Positions 7,893 to 16,521 of a DNA stretch of 64,000 nt are shown here, piece by piece (the first letter of the stretch is position 1; every line of letters begins with the position of its first letter). Source of the DNA: Sinomonas sp. ASV486 (GTDB lineage Bacteria > Actinomycetota > Actinomycetes > Actinomycetales > Micrococcaceae). The notes under the pieces are model-generated. The model ran no database searches, was not told the DNA's origin, and saw only the letters and a list, made by a program, of their open reading frames with translations. The translations under genes and the position numbers were made by a program. The stretch lies in NCBI RefSeq assembly GCF_030908215.1, contig NZ_JAVFJK010000012.1, positions 9,524-73,523 on the forward strand, given 5' to 3'.

Positions 7893-9680
7893 TCAGCAGG
7901 TGTGGTGTGTCTCGGCCAGCGCGTAGACGGGGGTCTCGAGCCCCTCGAGCCGCGCCTTGAGCTGGAGGGCGAGGTACTTCGAGTAGTGGCGCGACTGGTG
8001 GAGGTTGCCGCCGTGGAACCACAGGTTCTCCTGCTGCGTGGGCTTCCACATGTTGCGGAGCTCGCCCTGCCACGGGCCCGGATCCTTGACCGTGTCCGAT
8101 CCTAGGCCCCAGCACTTGCCCACCTTGTCCGCGACCTCCTGCGAGATCAGTTTCGCCGCCCATCCATTCATCGAGCCGTAGCCCGTCGCGTAGACCACGG
8201 CGTCGGCCTCGAGCCGGGTGCCGTCCGCGAGCACGACGGCGTCCTCCTCGAGCCGGTCGATCTGGCCGTTCGCGAGCCGGATCGCACCCTTGGCGATGAG
8301 CTCGGAGGCGCCGATGTTGATGTAATAGCCGGAGCCGCGGCGGAGGTACTTGAGGAAGAGGCCCGAATCGTCGTCCCCGAAGTCCAGCTGGAAGCCGGCC
8401 TGCTCGAGGCTGTCGTAGAAGTCCTTGTCCCGCTCGCGGATCTCGTCGAAGGCCGGGCGCTGGAAGTCCGGGAGCACCTTGTACGGGATAGAGGCGAAGA
8501 TGAGGTCCGCGGTCTCGTGGTCGATCCCGTTGGCGAGTGCCTCTTCCGAGTAGAGCGGCCCGAGCACCACCTCCATGAGCGAATCGGATTTCACGATGTG
8601 CGTGCTCGAGCGCTGGAGCATGATCGGCTCGGCGCCGTTCTGCCACAGGTCGGCGCAGATATCGTGGGCCGAGTTGTTGGAGCCCACCACGACGACCTTC
8701 TTGCCCGCATATTTCGCTCCGCCGGGGTGCTTCGACGAGTGGTGCTGGTCGCCGCCGAACACGTCCTGGCCCTCGAGCTTCGGGATGCTCGGAATGCCGG
8801 ACATGCCCGTGGCAATGACGAGGTGCGTCGGGGTCAGGGTGAGCTCGCGACCGTCACGGACCACGCGGACGGTCCACTGCTGGGCGTCCTCGTCGAAGCT
8901 CGCACTCTGCGCCTCGGTGTTGGACCAGTAGTCGAGCTCCATGATCTTCGTGTAGTGCTCGAGCCAGTCGCCCATCTTGTCCTTGGGGGTGAAGACCGGC
9001 CAGTGGTCGGGGAACGGCAGGTACGGCATGTGGTCGTACCAGACCGGGTCGTGGAGGCACAGCGAGTGGTAGCGCGATCGCCACTGGTCGCCCGGACGCG
9101 GGTGCTTGTCGATCACGAGCGCGGGGACGCCAAGGCGCTTGAGCCGTGCCGCGAGGCCGATCCCGCCCTGGCCGCCGCCCACGACGAGCACGTAGGGCTG
9201 CTCGTCGATGCCGAACGATCCGGCACGCGAGTTCCGCCGGTCAAGCCAGTTCTCGGTCGAGACGTTGACGCCGTGCTCTGCGCCCCGCTCGCGCCGCGGA
9301 CCTGAGGGCTCGGGGAACTCGTTGAGGCCCTGGGCGCTCGACAGGAGGGTCCACGCCTTCCCGTCGCGCAGGCGCATGAGGCCCTTGCCGTAGAACGCCT
9401 TGTTGCGGAACGTGTACCAGGCCTCGGTCACTCCGTCGATCTCGGTCGCGCTCGTCACCTCGAGCTCGCGCGGCCAGGCGTCCGGGCCGACGGCCGCGAG
9501 CATGGCCTCGATCTCGCCGCGGCCCTCGGCCGTGTGGATGTTCCACGTGAGGCTCGCGAGATCCCGCCAGTAGCTCTCGTCGCCGAACAGCGAGGCGGCC
9601 CGGGCGGCGTCCCCCGCGGCGAACGCCGCATCGAGGTCCGCGAACCACTGCCTCGCGCCCTGCAGCGCTGCATCACCCAT
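7893..9680 (-). CDS. NTF2-like domain fused to a flavin-containing monooxygenase
   Basis: 595 residues. Residues 5-118 form an NTF2/SnoaL-like cone domain. A FAD-binding motif GGGQGGIG follows at 168-175, then DKHPRPGDQWRSRYHSLCLH and a second nucleotide-binding motif GSNNSAHD at 333-340, where the usual Gly-x-Gly is replaced. The FMO/Baeyer-Villiger superfamily uses NADPH and O2 to oxygenate ketones or soft nucleophiles. The ATG has a strong ribosome site (AAAGGAGA). The gene lies downstream of, and on the same strand as, a GAF-type regulator, suggesting inducible expression. The substrate is unknown. Confidence 0.85.
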   Translation of the reverse strand: MGDAALQGARQWFADLDAAFAAGDAARAASLFGDESYWRDLASLTWNIHTAEGRGEIEAMLAAVGPDAWPRELEVTSATEIDGVTEAWYTFRNKAFYGKGLMRLRDGKAWTLLSSAQGLNEFPEPSGPRRERGAEHGVNVSTENWLDRRNSRAGSFGIDEQPYVLVVGGGQGGIGLAARLKRLGVPALVIDKHPRPGDQWRSRYHSLCLHDPVWYDHMPYLPFPDHWPVFTPKDKMGDWLEHYTKIMELDYWSNTEAQSASFDEDAQQWTVRVVRDGRELTLTPTHLVIATGMSGIPSIPKLEGQDVFGGDQHHSSKHPGGAKYAGKKVVVVGSNNSAHDICADLWQNGAEPIMLQRSSTHIVKSDSLMEVVLGPLYSEEALANGIDHETADLIFASIPYKVLPDFQRPAFDEIRERDKDFYDSLEQAGFQLDFGDDDSGLFLKYLRRGSGYYINIGASELIAKGAIRLANGQIDRLEEDAVVLADGTRLEADAVVYATGYGSMNGWAAKLISQEVADKVGKCWGLGSDTVKDPGPWQGELRNMWKPTQQENLWFHGGNLHQSRHYSKYLALQLKARLEGLETPVYALAETHHTC

Positions 9681-9797
9681 TGCACTTCTCCTTTGAACGC
9701 CTGAGCTGATGCGTTCGACAGTATGGCGTGCATCACATTGTCGGGAGCGTTGCAGAACGTTGCACGGGAAGGCCTGGCCCTGGCGGATTGGCTGCGC

Positions 9798-9889
9798 GTC
9801 GTTGGGACGTGACCCCGCACCGTCGGGACCTGACCCCGGACCGTCGGGACCTGACCCCGGACCGTCGGGACCTGACCCCGGGTCAGGGG
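9798..9889. repeat. Four 21-bp tandem repeats ending in a palindrome
   Basis: TGACCCC recurs at 9810, 9831, 9852 and 9873, exactly 21 bp apart; the last three units are nearly identical and the first has diverged. The array ends in the 17-bp dyad CCTGACCCCGGGTCAGG (9871-9887), which overlaps the stop codon of the leftward regulator gene (9883-9885). It lies between that stop and the monooxygenase start, so it could act as a terminator, an activator-binding array, or both. Confidence 0.85.
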
Positions 9890-11055
9890 CGCACGACGGC
9901 GGCCGGTACCGTCAGGCGGTACGGCCGGCTCTCGATGAGCCCGCCGAGGCGCCGGCGCAGGCGCGAGAGCTCGGCGCGGACCGTCACCTCGGTCTGAGCG
10001 CCGTCGAGGCGCGAGAGCACCTCGCGGGCGTCGAGACCTTGCGGGTGGGCAGCGAGGAGGGTCAGGAGCTCAAAATGCCGCGCGGTCAGCGGGATCTCGG
10101 TGGCATCCGTCCCAGAACGCATGAGGGCGGAGGGCGGCGGTCCGGGCCGCAGCTCCAGCTGTGTCTGGGCCACGGCCGCCCGAAGAAGCCAGCCGCCGTC
10201 GAGCGGCTCAGCGAAGACCTGACCCACGCCCGGTACCCACGCGGGCCCCGCGGACAGCCCTGCCGGAAGGCGGATGCGTTCGCCGACGCCGTAGCCGTGC
10301 GCGGAAGCGACCCAGCCGGCGTCGTCCACGACGAGGGTCGCGACACGGGCAGGGACAACCCCGCGTTGGCCTGCATCGCGGGCGAGACGGCGCAGCCCGT
10401 CAGCGTGGCGGCTGCGGAGCAGGCCCATGGCCTCCCCGGCGGCCATGGTGACGAGGGAGAGCGTGTGCGGGTGGGCGGTTCGGTAGGAGCCGCTGAGGGT
10501 GACGACGCCGAGCAGAGTTCCCGTGCGCGGGTCGAGGAGCGGGGCGCTCGTGCAGACCCAGGGATGCTGGTCCTCGTCACCGTGCTCGGGCCCGAAGATC
10601 TGCACGGGGCGGCGTTCCTCCATCGCCGTGCCGAGAGCATTGACGCCAACGTCGCGCTCGCGCCAGCGGGCGCCCTGCACGTAGCCGAGCTCCTCGCTCT
10701 TACGACGCACCGGGGCCGGGCCGCTGACCCACAGGACGTAGCCCTGATCGTCACTCACCACCAGCTCGTTGCCGGCCTCGGCCGCGAGAGGCAGGAGCCT
10801 GTCCCCGAGCAGAGGCACCACTGACGCCAGATCCTCGGCACGGTCGCGCCGCTCCGCCACGGCCGCGTCACCGAGGGGGCGCAGATGGCCTGGCACGGTG
10901 CCCTGCCGCTGCCAGGCGCGGGCGATGACGGGACGCAGGAGGTCGGGGATCTGCCGGCTTGTCGACCAGGCTCGGTGAAGACCGAGGAGCTCGCGGGCCT
11001 TGGCCGTCGGGTCATCGAACACAGTGAGGGCGGCCTCGAGGCGCGACTGCGTCAC
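9883..11055 (-). CDS. GAF-domain transcriptional regulator with C-terminal winged helix
   Basis: About 390 residues from GTG at 11055, which has GAGGAGG 5 nt upstream; an ATG at 11112 lacks this. The N-terminal half resembles the sensor part of AcoR-type activators (ARELLGLHRAW, then a GAF-like domain with ARWRERDVGVNALGTAMEER). The sigma-54 AAA+ domain is absent. The C-terminus (TARHFELLTLLAAHPQGLDA, then ELSRLRRRLGG) is an OmpR-like winged helix. Such proteins often control oxidation of alcohols, aldehydes or ketones; the downstream flavin monooxygenase is the likely target. Confidence 0.75.
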   Translation of the reverse strand: MTQSRLEAALTVFDDPTAKARELLGLHRAWSTSRQIPDLLRPVIARAWQRQGTVPGHLRPLGDAAVAERRDRAEDLASVVPLLGDRLLPLAAEAGNELVVSDDQGYVLWVSGPAPVRRKSEELGYVQGARWRERDVGVNALGTAMEERRPVQIFGPEHGDEDQHPWVCTSAPLLDPRTGTLLGVVTLSGSYRTAHPHTLSLVTMAAGEAMGLLRSRHADGLRRLARDAGQRGVVPARVATLVVDDAGWVASAHGYGVGERIRLPAGLSAGPAWVPGVGQVFAEPLDGGWLLRAAVAQTQLELRPGPPPSALMRSGTDATEIPLTARHFELLTLLAAHPQGLDAREVLSRLDGAQTEVTVRAELSRLRRRLGGLIESRPYRLTVPAAVVRP

Positions 11056-11382
11056 AGGCACCTCCTCGGCTGCGGTTCTCGTCGTCCGGGCGTTCCCGGT
11101 GGGGACAGTCACATCAGAGTGGCATGGATCACTCAGGTTTGGACAGTAGTGTGCCAGCCGCTGCTTGCGGGCTGTGGCATGCTCCGACGAATCGTGGCAC
11201 GATCGTGGCGCTGGGCTATCGTGGTGGCCCTAGAAGTGATCCTCGGGAGTTCCTGCCGGACGACAGGGCCCGAGGATTCGCGCCTTAACAGGCCCGTTGT
11301 CTCATGCTTCGTGCGGATCATCCGATCGGTTGGACCCGGACTCGTCAACGTATGCGAAGAATCCCATGGATCGCGGCGCCTC
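11056..11382. other. Intergenic region with one hairpin
   Basis: This gap holds no convincing gene. ATCCTCGGG (11239-11247) pairs with CCCGAGGAT (11269-11277) around a 21-nt loop that can itself pair (CCTG/CAGG). It lies about 105 bp beyond the dnaB stop and could terminate dnaB transcription. ATCGTGG occurs three times between 11190 and 11225 with no clear role. The regulator promoter probably lies near 11100-11150, but no clear -35/-10 pair was seen. Confidence 0.4.
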
Positions 11383-12771
11383 CTAGAACCCGCCGCCCTC
11401 GCCGCCCGCGTCAGCCGCCATGTTGGCGAAGCGCGAGTAGTGGCCCTGGAACGCGACGACGATGTCCTTCGTGGGGCCGTTGCGGTGCTTGGCCACGAGG
11501 ATGTCCGCTTCACCGGCCCGCGGGGACTCCTTGTTGTAGACGTCCTCGCGGTGCAGAAGTATGACCATATCGGCATCCTGCTCGATACTGCCTGACTCGC
11601 GAAGGTCCGAGATCATCGGCCGCTTGTCCTGGCGCTGCTCTGAACCGCGATTGAGCTGCGAGAGCGCGATGACAGGCACCTGCAGCTCCTTCGCGAGGAG
11701 CTTGAGTGCGCGCGAGAACTCCGAGACCTCCTGTTGACGGCTCTCGACCTTCTTGCCCGAGGTCATGAGCTGGAGGTAGTCGAGGACCACGAGCTTGAGG
11801 TCGTGCTGCTGCTTGAGGCGGCGGCACTTCGCGCGGATCTCCATGAGGGACATGTTCGGCGAGTCGTCGATGAAGAGCGGCGACTCATTCAGCGGGCCTA
11901 GCACCGAGGCGATCTTGGACCACTGGTCGTCGCGGAGCGTGCCGCGGCGCAGGTCCTGCAGCTGGATGGATGCCTCGGCGCTCATGAGGCGCATGGCGAT
12001 CTCGTTCCGCCCCATCTCGAGGGAGAAGAAGACGGTGGCCATCTTGTGCTTGATGGCCGCAGACCGCGCGAAGTCCAGCGCGAAGGTCGACTTTCCGACG
12101 GCGGGGCGCGCGGCGATGACGATCATCTGGCCGGGATGGAGCCCGTGAGTGAGCTCGTCGAGCTCGTAGAAGCCCGTCGGGACGCCCGTCATGCCGCCGC
12201 CGCGGTGGCCTGCGGCCTCGATCTCGTCCATCGCGCCCTCCATGACCTGCGAGAGCGGAACGTAGTCCTCGGCGGCGCGGCGCTCGGCCACGGAGTAGAC
12301 CTCCGCCTGCGCCTGGTTGACGAGGTCCTCGACCTCGCCATCCTGCCCGTAGCCGAGCTGGACGATCTTGGTGCCGGCACTCACGAGCCGGCGGAGGACG
12401 GCTCGCTCGGCGACGATCTCGGCGTAGTAACCTGCGTTCGCGGCCGTCGGCACCGACTGGATGAGCTCGTGGAGATAGGCCGGACCGCCCACGCGATTGA
12501 TCTCGCCGCGCTTGGTCAGCTCGTCGGAGACCGTCACGGCATCGGCGGGCTCGCCTTTGCCGTAGAGGTCGATGATCGCCTCGTAGATCGCCTCGTGCGC
12601 GGGGCGGTAGAAGTCCGCACCGCGCAGCACCTCCACGACATCTGCGATGGCATCCTTCGAGAGCATCATGCCGCCGAGAACGGACTGCTCGGCCACGATG
12701 TCCTGCGGTGGCGTGCGCCCAGCGTCGGAGTCCCTGACGGACGGCGCTGAATCGACGTGGGACGTGGACAC
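11383..12771 (-). CDS. dnaB: Replicative DNA helicase DnaB
   Basis: About 462 residues. The N-terminal domain begins at TPPQDIVAEQSVLGGMMLSK, and the RecA-like domain carries Walker A ARPAVGKST (about 218-226), Walker B LVVLDYLQLM and the ALSQLNRGSEQR stretch. DnaB is the hexameric replication-fork helicase. No intein is present, although actinobacterial dnaB genes often carry one. The frame stays open 285 bp further upstream to 13056, but that part translates DnaA-box DNA. I chose GTG at 12771, which gives normal family length, with GAGG upstream. Confidence 0.93.
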   Translation of the reverse strand: MSTSHVDSAPSVRDSDAGRTPPQDIVAEQSVLGGMMLSKDAIADVVEVLRGADFYRPAHEAIYEAIIDLYGKGEPADAVTVSDELTKRGEINRVGGPAYLHELIQSVPTAANAGYYAEIVAERAVLRRLVSAGTKIVQLGYGQDGEVEDLVNQAQAEVYSVAERRAAEDYVPLSQVMEGAMDEIEAAGHRGGGMTGVPTGFYELDELTHGLHPGQMIVIAARPAVGKSTFALDFARSAAIKHKMATVFFSLEMGRNEIAMRLMSAEASIQLQDLRRGTLRDDQWSKIASVLGPLNESPLFIDDSPNMSLMEIRAKCRRLKQQHDLKLVVLDYLQLMTSGKKVESRQQEVSEFSRALKLLAKELQVPVIALSQLNRGSEQRQDKRPMISDLRESGSIEQDADMVILLHREDVYNKESPRAGEADILVAKHRNGPTKDIVVAFQGHYSRFANMAADAGGEGGGF

Positions 12772-12882
12772 GGGCAACACCTCGGAGCTAGCAATCGTCC
12801 CGGAGGCAAAGTCTCCCCCCGGAGGGACGAGCACACCGTATCTGGGCCCTCCGACATTCGAAAGCCCACCGTCCACCGCGCC

Positions 12883-13039
12883 TGTGGACAAGGTGTGGGC
12901 AACCCGCCCATTGTTGTTCACAGACCCTGTGGATAGATGTGGATAAGTTTCAGGAGTCTCTAAGAATCGATCTCTCATCTGGGAAGACTCTGTTGACAAC
13001 GTGTGGACGGAAGATTTTTTTCCACAGGAGCAATCCACA
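12883..13039. promoter_or_regulatory. Cluster of DnaA boxes upstream of dnaB
   Basis: Within 157 bp lie TGTGGACAA (12883), TTGTTCACA (12914), TGTGGATAG (12928), TGTGGATAA (12938), TGTTGACAA (12991), TGTGGACGG (13002), TTTTCCACA (13018) and CAATCCACA (13031). The fourth is the classical DnaA box TTATCCACA on the opposite strand, the first is the Streptomyces-type TTGTCCACA, and most others differ by one base. An AT-rich tract with ATAGATCAATCAATTATG follows at about 13060-13110. This looks like DnaA control of dnaB or a DnaA-titration site. The remaining gap to 13229 shows a weak TACGCT -10 near 13192 for the rightward gene. Confidence 0.7.
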
Positions 13040-13229
13040 GCCCGAAACGGGGCCATTCACCCAACAAATGTGTTTTCAGGAATAGATCAATCAATTATGT
13101 GATTTATGCCACATGTAGATCGTGAGCTGGCCCGCGGCATTCTGCCCACGGCATGTTGCCCGACCCTCGCAGCACCGTCGGCGCAGGCACTACGCTGGAA
13201 CTGCACACTCCGCCACCCGAGAAGCACTG

Positions 13230-13964
13230 ATGGAAACCCTGCTGCCCCCGATCCTGATCCTCCTGATGGTCGCCGCCGTCGTCGTCTTCGTGCTCCGTGC
13301 GGGCGCACGGCGCGCCAAAGCGTCCGTCGAGGGCGCGCTTGCCGCTGGCCCCGATGCCGCGGCGGCAGCCGCCGCACGACTCACCGAGGCCCAGCACCGC
13401 GCCATCTACTCGCTCATTGCCCGCGGACTCACCGTGCAGGCGATTGCGGCATACCGCGAGGCCACTGGCTCTGGCCTCGTCGACGCCCGCAACGCGGTCA
13501 TCCTCCTGGACCGCTATCCTCAGGCCTTCCGGGGCGGTGCGGCCGCGGCGGAGCCGTCCCCTGATGCCCCGGCGCACCACGACGCCCCCGCACACCAGGC
13601 TCCCCCCGCACCCGAGCAGCCCCGCGCCGTCGTGCGCCAGCGCGGATCTGAGGGGGGTCCGCAGGAGGCTGATAAGCCCGCTCCAGCGCCGCAGCCGCCT
13701 GCCCAGAACCGGCCTGCGGCACCGGAAGAGGCCGAGGACGAGCCGGCCGCGCCCCGCCCCCAGCGGTTCCCGTACCGCTACCGGGCGATTGTCAGCAACG
13801 GACGCCAGACCCTCGAGGTCGCGTCCAACATGCTGAACGACGAGATCTACAACGAGATCAAGGGCCTGGCGCAGATCGGGGACGCCGAGGACGCCGCGCA
13901 GATGCTGCGGCGCCACTCGGACATCACGATCGAGGACGCTCGCGCGTTCGTCTCGCTCCTCTAG
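13230..13964 (+). CDS. Membrane-anchored protein with L7/L12-like helical motifs
   Basis: 244 residues. A hydrophobic helix near residues 5-22 (LPPILILLMVAAVVVFVL) anchors it. At about 60-95, VQAIAAYREATGSGLVDARN resembles the C-terminal-domain helices of ribosomal protein L7/L12, a module also seen in small proteins of unknown role. A Pro/Ala/Glu-rich linker (about 105-180) leads to a second helical domain, LEVASNMLNDEIYNEIKGLA to the end. Function unknown. Its stop overlaps the convergent dipeptidase stop (CTAG). Confidence 0.65.
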   Translation: METLLPPILILLMVAAVVVFVLRAGARRAKASVEGALAAGPDAAAAAAARLTEAQHRAIYSLIARGLTVQAIAAYREATGSGLVDARNAVILLDRYPQAFRGGAAAAEPSPDAPAHHDAPAHQAPPAPEQPRAVVRQRGSEGGPQEADKPAPAPQPPAQNRPAAPEEAEDEPAAPRPQRFPYRYRAIVSNGRQTLEVASNMLNDEIYNEIKGLAQIGDAEDAAQMLRRHSDITIEDARAFVSLL

Positions 13965-15118
13965 ACAGCGAGCCGCTGCATCCCGGCGGGCTCGGCCTCC
14001 TCGAGCACCCGCAGCGCGTTGTCGAAGCACAGCGCATCGAGGTCCTCGCGCGGCCACCCGCGCTCTTCGAGCGCCGCGAGCAGGGGCGCATAGCCGGCCA
14101 CGCCATCCATGCCGCGCGGCAGGTCGGTAGTTCCGTCGAAGTCCCCGCCTAGCCCGAGATGGCGCGGGCCGACCACCTCGCGCGCATGCTCGAGGTGGCG
14201 CACGACGTCGCCGATCGTCGCCTCGGGCGCCGGGTTCGCCTCGAGCCACGCGGCAAACGCCGCGGCAGCAGCGGGGTCCTCGAGGGGCGGGACATCGTGG
14301 AATTCGGTCGGCAGGCCGAGAGCGCGCCTCGTGTCGCGGACCGCAAGGGCGTGCTCGCGGCAGGCCTCGGAGACGAACTTCGGCACGAAGGTGACCATGA
14401 GGACTCCGCCGTTGGCCGGAAGCCGCTCGAGCACGTCGTCGGGGACATTGCGCGGGTGGTCGCAGACGGACCGCGCGGACGAGTGCGAGAAGATCACGGG
14501 GGCACGCGTGGCGTCGAGCGCGTCCGCCATCGTGCGCGGCGAGACGTGCGAGAGGTCCACGAGCATGCCGATCCGGTTCATCTCGGCCACCACATCCCGG
14601 CCGACGTCGGTGAGTCCGGTGTCGCGGCCGCGCTCCATCGCCTCGCCGGTCGCCGAGCAGGCCCACGGCACATCGTCGTTATGCGTGAGTGTCATGTAGC
14701 GCACGCCCAGCTGGGCGAGCATCCGCAGCACCCCCAGGGAGCCGGCGATGCTGTGACCGCCCTCGGCGCCCATGAGGGAAGCGATCCTGCCGCGGCTGAC
14801 GGCGGCGCGCACCTGCTCGGCGGTCCTGGCAAGCTCGAACGTGTCCGGGTGCGCCGCGGCGATCCGGCGCACGCAGTCGATCTGCTCGAGGGTCGCGACG
14901 ACGGACTCCTCGGGGGCCAGCGTCGACGGCACGAAGACCGACCAGAACTGGGCGCCTAGGCCACCTGCCCGCAGCCTCGGGATGTCCGTATGGAGACGGG
15001 GCTGCCCGGCGTCGAGGGTCGCTGCCGCGACATCGTAGGCGAAGTCCTGGCGGAGGGCCCAGGGGAGGTCGTTGTGGCCGTCGAAGATCGGGGCGTGCTC
15101 AGGTGCTGCGGGCTGCAT
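13961..15118 (-). CDS. Membrane dipeptidase (peptidase family M19)
   Basis: 385 residues. The zinc motif DGHNDLPWA places H15 and D17 near the N-terminus. MLVDLSHVSPRTMADAL and PVIFSHSSARSVCDHPRN supply the further histidines of the binuclear zinc site of renal-dipeptidase-like enzymes, which cleave dipeptides, some with D-residues. No signal peptide is visible, so it is probably cytoplasmic. There is no Shine-Dalgarno sequence; TACGAT stands 6 nt before the ATG, so the message may start at the ATG, with that -10 inside the large inverted repeat at 15123-15195. Confidence 0.9.
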   Translation of the reverse strand: MQPAAPEHAPIFDGHNDLPWALRQDFAYDVAAATLDAGQPRLHTDIPRLRAGGLGAQFWSVFVPSTLAPEESVVATLEQIDCVRRIAAAHPDTFELARTAEQVRAAVSRGRIASLMGAEGGHSIAGSLGVLRMLAQLGVRYMTLTHNDDVPWACSATGEAMERGRDTGLTDVGRDVVAEMNRIGMLVDLSHVSPRTMADALDATRAPVIFSHSSARSVCDHPRNVPDDVLERLPANGGVLMVTFVPKFVSEACREHALAVRDTRRALGLPTEFHDVPPLEDPAAAAAFAAWLEANPAPEATIGDVVRHLEHAREVVGPRHLGLGGDFDGTTDLPRGMDGVAGYAPLLAALEERGWPREDLDALCFDNALRVLEEAEPAGMQRLAV

Positions 15119-15122
15119 TCGG

Positions 15123-15195
15123 CCATCGTACGTCTGGAGGTCGTCTCCTGAGGGTCACATGATGTGACCTCAGTGTGATGACCTCCAGACGATGG
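15123..15195. repeat. Nested inverted repeat at the dipeptidase promoter
   Basis: The outer right arm GACCTCCAGACGATGG (15180-15195) matches the left arm at 15123-15142 except for a 4-nt insertion. The inner arms TGAGGGTCACAT (15149-15160) and ATGTGACCTCA (15162-15172) form a second dyad. It fills the gap between the FMN-reductase stop and the dipeptidase start, both leftward. It could terminate the first gene, and its left arm contains the dipeptidase -10 box. Confidence 0.75.
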
Positions 15196-15211
15196 GTTCC
15201 GGGAGGTGGTC

Positions 15212-15928
15212 TCAGACGGCGTCGGCGCCGGTGAGGTCTGCGAGGAGCTCCTCGAAGGACTTGTCCTCGGGGCGCGTCGCGACCTTCGGCAGTGTGGCGG
15301 CGGGACGGTCGTCGGCGGCCGCGCCCTGCTCGCGGGCGAGCTCGAGGACGAGCTCCGTCGCGGCACGCTCGATGCGGGCAGTGAGGCCTCCGCCGAGAGT
15401 ACGGTCTCCCGCCGCGCCCTGACCCCAGTCGGTCGGGGCCGCGAACACCGCGGTCGGCAGGATGCGCGTGCGCAGGTAGCTGAAGAGGGGACGCATCGCG
15501 AAGTCGAGCATGAGGCTGTGGCGGGCCGAGCCCCCGGTCGCGGCCAACAGGACGAGCTTCCCCTCAAGGGAGCGCGGCTCAAGCACATCAATGAAGGACT
15601 TGAACAAACCGCTGTAGCTCGAGGAGAACACCGGGGTCACCGCGATGATCGCATCGGCGCGCTCGACGACGGCGATCGCCTCCGCGAGATTGGGCGCCGC
15701 ATAGCCGGTCACGAAGTTGTTGGCGATGTCCACGGCGAGGTCGCGGAGCTCGATCGTGGTCACGGACGGCGCAAATCCGGCCCCGCGCGCGAGCCGCTCG
15801 GTGGCGGCGGAGAGTTGGTCCGCGAGGAGCCTGCTCGACGACGGCACGCCGAGGCCTGCGGAGATGACAACGATGTTGGTGTTCTCGGCCATGTGTCCTG
15901 CCCTGGTTGGAAGTTCATGCATTTGCAT
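15212..15928 (-). CDS. NADPH-dependent FMN reductase family protein (CE1759-like)
   Basis: 238 residues with a flavodoxin-like fold. NIVVISAGLGVPSSSRLLAD is the phosphate-binding loop region, and ITPV-type segment AVTPVFSSSYSGLFKSFIDV is the FMN-contact signature of SsuE/CE1759-like reductases. They supply reduced FMN to monooxygenases or detoxify quinones. The start at 15928 (MQMHELP) has GGAGG 6 nt upstream; an internal ATG at 15892 gives the more usual family N-terminus but a weaker site. It may supply reduced flavin to oxygenases elsewhere. Confidence 0.82.
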   Translation of the reverse strand: MQMHELPTRAGHMAENTNIVVISAGLGVPSSSRLLADQLSAATERLARGAGFAPSVTTIELRDLAVDIANNFVTGYAAPNLAEAIAVVERADAIIAVTPVFSSSYSGLFKSFIDVLEPRSLEGKLVLLAATGGSARHSLMLDFAMRPLFSYLRTRILPTAVFAAPTDWGQGAAGDRTLGGGLTARIERAATELVLELAREQGAAADDRPAATLPKVATRPEDKSFEELLADLTGADAV

Positions 15929-15974
15929 CTAGTTCCTCCAACGGCGGAATGCCAGCGGCTATTCCCGCGGACGC

Positions 15975-16010
15975 GAAAAGCCCCTTCCGCGCGAGCGGAA
16001 GGGGCTTTTC
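15975..16010 (-). terminator. Rho-independent terminator of the rpsF-rplI operon
   Basis: GAAAAGCCCCTTCCGC and GCGGAAGGGGCTTTTC form a perfect 16-bp stem around a GCGA loop, 42 bp beyond the rplI stop. Read leftward it ends in a T-run, as expected for an intrinsic terminator; its symmetry would also stop rightward transcription. Confidence 0.9.
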
Positions 16011-16051
16011 AGGCGCGGTCCGTGCATAATGACGGGCGGCGACCGGCGCGA

Positions 16052-16504
16052 CTACTTCGCGGGGACAACCTCGAGGTTGACCACAGCGGAGACGTCGTCG
16101 TGCAGGCGCACGGCGACCTCGTACTTGCCGGTGGACTTGATGTGACCGGGGATGACCACCTTGCGCTTGTCGATGGCGCCGAGACCGGCGGCCTCGACTG
16201 CACCGGCAACGGCCTCGGCGCGGACGGTGCCGAACAGGCGGCCTTCCTTGCCGGCCTTCACCTCAAGGCGCACCGAAGTGCCCGCAAGGGCAGCGGCCTG
16301 GGCCTGAGCGGCCTCGAGCGACTTGTGGGCGCGTGCCTCACGTGCGGCGCGGATCTGCTCGACCTGCTTCTCGCCGCCCTTGGTCCAGGCGACGGCGAAA
16401 CTGCGCGGCAGCAGGTAGTTGCGCGCGTAGCCGTCCTTGACCTCGACGACGTCACCGGCGGAACCGAGACCCGTCACCTCGTTCGTCAGAATGAGCTTTG
16501 CCAT
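16052..16504 (-). CDS. rplI: 50S ribosomal protein L9
   Basis: 150 residues, the normal L9 length. The N-terminal rRNA-binding domain carries [20 protein letters not shown]; a long helix and the C-terminal domain ending LEVVPAK follow. It is the last gene of the leftward rpsF-ssb-rpsR-rplI operon, 17 bp after rpsR, and is followed by a strong terminator. Confidence 0.97.
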   Translation of the reverse strand: MAKLILTNEVTGLGSAGDVVEVKDGYARNYLLPRSFAVAWTKGGEKQVEQIRAAREARAHKSLEAAQAQAAALAGTSVRLEVKAGKEGRLFGTVRAEAVAGAVEAAGLGAIDKRKVVIPGHIKSTGKYEVAVRLHDDVSAVVNLEVVPAK

Positions 16505-16521
16505 GAAAGTTGCTTCCCTTC

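Noticed and set aside
9798-9889. CRISPR array
   Set aside because: The 21-bp units are directly adjacent with no variable spacers, and no cas genes are nearby.
12772-13056. Longer dnaB reading frame starting at 13056
   Set aside because: The extra 95 residues are translated DnaA-box DNA (repeated LST peptides) and do not resemble DnaB. GTG at 12771 gives normal length.
12883-13110. Chromosomal origin of replication
   Set aside because: DnaA boxes and an AT-rich tract are present, but dnaA and dnaN are not adjacent and actinobacterial origins normally lie between them.
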